This document shows, one piece after another, positions 61,460 through 64,000 of a stretch of DNA of 64,000 bases (positions are counted from its first letter, which is position 1; the number at the start of each line of letters is the position of its first letter). The stretch spans positions 2,920,402-2,984,401 of the forward strand of contig SSBO01000007.1 in the NCBI GenBank assembly GCA_005281725.1, read 5' to 3'. Position numbers and translations under genes: made by a program. This stretch comes from Wuchereria bancrofti. Lineage: Eukaryota; Nematoda; Chromadorea; Rhabditida; Onchocercidae. The notes below the pieces were generated by a model. It did no database searches. It had not been told where the DNA came from and saw nothing but the letters and a program-made list of their open reading frames with translations.

Positions 61460-62411
61460 ATGTTAGAATTTCTGAGGAGTATGGCATCCATACGAGTGAC
61501 TGCTTTGCTTTCCACTATTAAATTTTTTCATCGTTCAGGTAAGTTTCTGTTGATGCTTTCCTCACTTAATCATTATTTTATTGGTAAGTATTGAAATGTG
61601 CTGACTACTCCACAGTATAAAGCCAATTTCACATCTTTTATCACATATTTCTCCCGCTCATTTTCCAGATCGTTGCAATGCTCACTACACAACCATTTCT
61701 CGAATAAAGCGCGCCAAATATATTCGACAGTATTACGTAACTGTACAATTTTTATTGTCATCCACTCTGAAATATTAAATTATTACATACGCCATGCACC
61801 ACCATCTGTTGATAGCGTACTCAAGTTTTCATTCATTTAAGGCTGAATTCTTATATCGTTATGCTGACTTGGTGATGTGGTAAATAACACTTTGTTCACT
61901 TCATAGCTTCTTAAATTTGTTTCTTTTATTCAGTTGCTCCATCCAGATGGGTCAACAATCCGGATACGAACTTCGGAACCATTAGATTTGATTCAGATGC
62001 CTTTTAACGTGGATACTTTGACAGATGAAGAACGTCGATTCCTAGAAATAAAACGGCATAAAACTAAGAAACTCACGGTGAGCTGAGCACGAGAATTTTT
62101 GGTTTTATTTTCAATCTTTGAGAGGTAGTTGCTGTAGTTTTTTACAAACAAAATGTCCCAGACTTGAGACATTTTCAAAACTTTCTTTTTTGCAAGTCAT
62201 AGTGTTTGCGAGACTGAAGCACTAACATTGATAAAAGTGCCTGCAATTTTTTAATATTTTTTTCACAATGTTTTTTTCAAGGAAAATTTTATATAGAAAT
62301 TGAGTTTTTAAACTGTATTGTCATTTCCTGACTTTTCAGAAGAGGCGGGAAACCGTCAAATTTAATGCAGACGAATACATTGATTTATGGCGGAAGAGCT
62401 TAAAAACGTAA
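61460..62411 (+). CDS. mrpl-55: Mitochondrial ribosomal protein mL55 (MRPL55)
   Basis: Component of the mitochondrial large ribosomal subunit. Four exons join in phase: 61460-61538, 61669-61736, 61934-62077 and 62340-62411 (stop TAA), giving 120 aa against about 128 in human. Residues 1-27 form a basic/hydrophobic presequence suited to mitochondrial import. Then follow the family blocks ISRIKRAKYIRQYY, LLHPDGSTIRIRTSEPLDLI, MPFNVDTLTDEERRFLEIKR and FNADEYIDLWRKSLKT. The last codon plus stop (ACG TAA) overlaps a donor-like GTAAGT, so a longer alternative end is conceivable, but the family normally ends here. The nearest upstream gene is divergent. DPM1 follows on the same strand 1.4 kb away. 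Confidence 0.93.
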
Positions 62412-62448
62412 GTAGCATACGGTGTTTTGGTTCGTTAAGTATCAGTAA

Positions 62449-62454
62449 AATAAA
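62449..62454 (+). terminator. Candidate polyadenylation signal of mrpl-55
   Basis: A perfect AATAAA lies 38 bases after the mL55 stop codon, at a suitable distance for a short nematode 3' UTR. Confidence 0.5.
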
Positions 62455-63843
62455 AGTCATTATTAGTGTAAGCGCACTGAAGTAAAAGCTTAGAAAGGTG
62501 ATATACTAACTTGTCTTTTTGATGGTGTTTTTGGATACATAGAGCCAGTATGAGTTTCCAGCTTGATTAGACTTTGGTTTGTATGTTGTGAATGCAAATA
62601 TTTTGTCTTCAGGCATGAAGAATCTTTTCCTGAATAAAACACATTTTATAAAATCTGGTGTTGGTTTCAGGTTTCATATCATCGTATTAGGTTTCCGAAA
62701 ATATTTACATTCATTGTTCCTTTGAATTATTCGCTTATTATTGTTGTTTGTAAATAAAAGTTTTTGTGAATTTCAAAGAAATTTCTTTCCTCAAGGTTTT
62801 ATTCATAGTTTTATTTACATAGAATTATTCTCACCATTTTTTCGTGTCCATTTTTACGTATTGAAACCTTTTTAGGACATTATATTTCCTAATTCCTTTT
62901 GCATTTATTGCTGTTTCTAATAAATGAAAAGAATTTCGTTTCCTTATCCCTGTTCTCGCCTTTGGATCGCTTTTTTTGTTTCGTTAATAGGTATGGAGTG
63001 TATGATTTTACTCTTCGGAAACGCTTGGAATCTTGATTTTCGCCGTAGTTGATAATAAATATGTATTTCCACATATTAGTGAAGCACTGTCGTGCATTTC
63101 ATCTGCTTGTCTGTAAGTCGAGGCGTCATAATTTTACGGTTTTATTTTAATGAAAGTAGGTAACACAGCTTATTGTGGGTCAGCTGCTTATAATTACTCA
63201 TGGAACAACATGTCTGTGTAAATTTCGTCACTTTAACCAAAGGTCTTTCTGATGGGTTGAGGTGTTTTTCTTTTGCAAAATAGGTTGTAAGAATTAATTT
63301 ATTCATGGCAAAATTTTCTCGGGATTGATTTATGAATATAATGAACTTATAATGGTAATTTTTGTCAAGTAATGGAACTTAGTCTCGATGTCCGGCATTA
63401 TAGTTGGCGGTCCGTACCGTTTTGGAAGGCTACTGTCCCAGAAAAGGTGTGTTTGGAAATAGCTGTTGCTGTTTCTTGGGGCGATTGATTTCATTTTTCT
63501 CCTGTCGTAAACACGACGGTTTTCGATGCAGTTCAAACTTTGTAAAGAAATTTAAGGTAGTCTGTCTGGCAGGTAGGTAGTAGCCATCTATTCTTTTGAA
63601 AATATTTTGCCTTTTTAAAAACCGATTGTTGTTCCATGATAATATCAAATGATCAAGTGCTTGCAGAATTTACCCAAATGACAATAGAAATAATGGTTAA
63701 ATGCTGAAAACCGAGAGTTTTGGAAGAAATTTGATTTTTGCAGAACTTTCTCCACATTACTGGCACATTTATATCTTTGATCAACCTATTTGAACTTGGT
63801 TGGAACTAATATTATTAACATTAAGTCGCGTCAAAATTTACGA
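62455..63843. other. Intergenic, mrpl-55 to dpm-1
   Basis: No exon-like segment was recognised on either strand. T-rich tracts are common. The two flanking genes point the same way, so a nematode operon is possible, but a gap of about 1.4 kb is longer than typical operon spacing. Confidence 0.45.
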
Positions 63844-64000
63844 ATGTCGAAAGATGGCAGCCATCCGAAGTACACAGTTCTACTGCCAACCTACAACGAA
63901 AAGGAGAATTTACCAATATGTGTTTGGCTGATCGAAAAATATATGAAAAAAGCTGAATTTTCTTATGAGGTGTTTTTTCCTCGCACTTAAGTATGTGGAA
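63844..64000 (+). CDS. dpm-1: Dolichyl-phosphate mannosyltransferase catalytic subunit, first exon (partial)
   Basis: Catalytic subunit that transfers mannose from GDP-mannose to dolichyl phosphate on the cytosolic face of the ER, feeding N-glycan, GPI-anchor and O-mannose synthesis. Exon 1 (63844-63969) encodes MSKDGSHPKY, then the GT2-family start TVLLPTYNEKENLPICVWLI and a helix ending AEFSYE, up to the donor GAG|GTGTTT. The rest, including the DDGSPDGT-type GDP-sugar/metal-binding motif, lies beyond the window. An in-frame ATG at 63790 would add 18 residues without family likeness; the 63844 start fits the short DPM1 N-terminus better. Confidence 0.88.

Overview
The window looks like nuclear DNA of a nematode, most likely a parasitic (clade III / filarial-type) species. 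It is strongly AT-rich, genes are cut into many short exons (about 50-375 bases) by AT-rich introns with TTTTAG or TTTCAG acceptors, and the proteins are classic nematode families (cuticle collagen, innexin, LET-23-type EGF receptor). The species assignment is inference only. No bacterial operons, CRISPR arrays, tRNA/rRNA genes or intact transposons were found.

Layout, left to right. (1) 288-3996, minus: an innexin gap-junction gene, with its core exons clear and both ends uncertain. (2) 7105-8815, plus: a complete six-exon cuticle collagen (289 aa). (3) 10270-20007, minus: a complete 26-exon EGF-receptor tyrosine kinase (let-23 orthologue). All splice phases join, giving 1338 aa with signal peptide, L1/furin/L2/furin ectodomain, one membrane segment, an intact kinase and a tail with YxN motifs and a PDZ-ligand C-terminus. 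(4) 20008-31908: about 12 kb with no confident gene, one GC-rich patch holding a 19-bp repeat, and one weak small-gene candidate. (5) 31909-40159, minus: a 13-exon katanin p80 (WD40 + con80) gene, 695 aa. Its first intron carries a decayed PurM/AIRS-like segment, and its second intron carries a near-perfect hairpin and an unexplained open frame. (6) 40160-50247: about 10 kb without a confident gene. (7) 50248-59679, minus: a complete 21-exon CCAR1/LST-3-type gene (1196 aa). (8) A 1.8-kb head-to-head gap with GC-rich patches, then (9) 61460-62411, plus: mitochondrial ribosomal protein mL55 (120 aa). (10) 63844-64000, plus: the first exon of dolichyl-phosphate mannosyltransferase (DPM1), running off the window.

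The genes act in separate processes: gap junctions, cuticle, EGF signalling, microtubule severing, transcription/splicing co-activation, mitochondrial translation and glycosylation. In Caenorhabditis the LET-23 and LST-3 families both belong to vulval signalling, so their lying about 30 kb apart is noted but may be chance. The most unusual item is the purine-synthesis (AIRS) relic, because filarial nematodes are reported to lack de novo purine synthesis. It could be a fossil of the host gene or a nuclear insertion from an endosymbiont.
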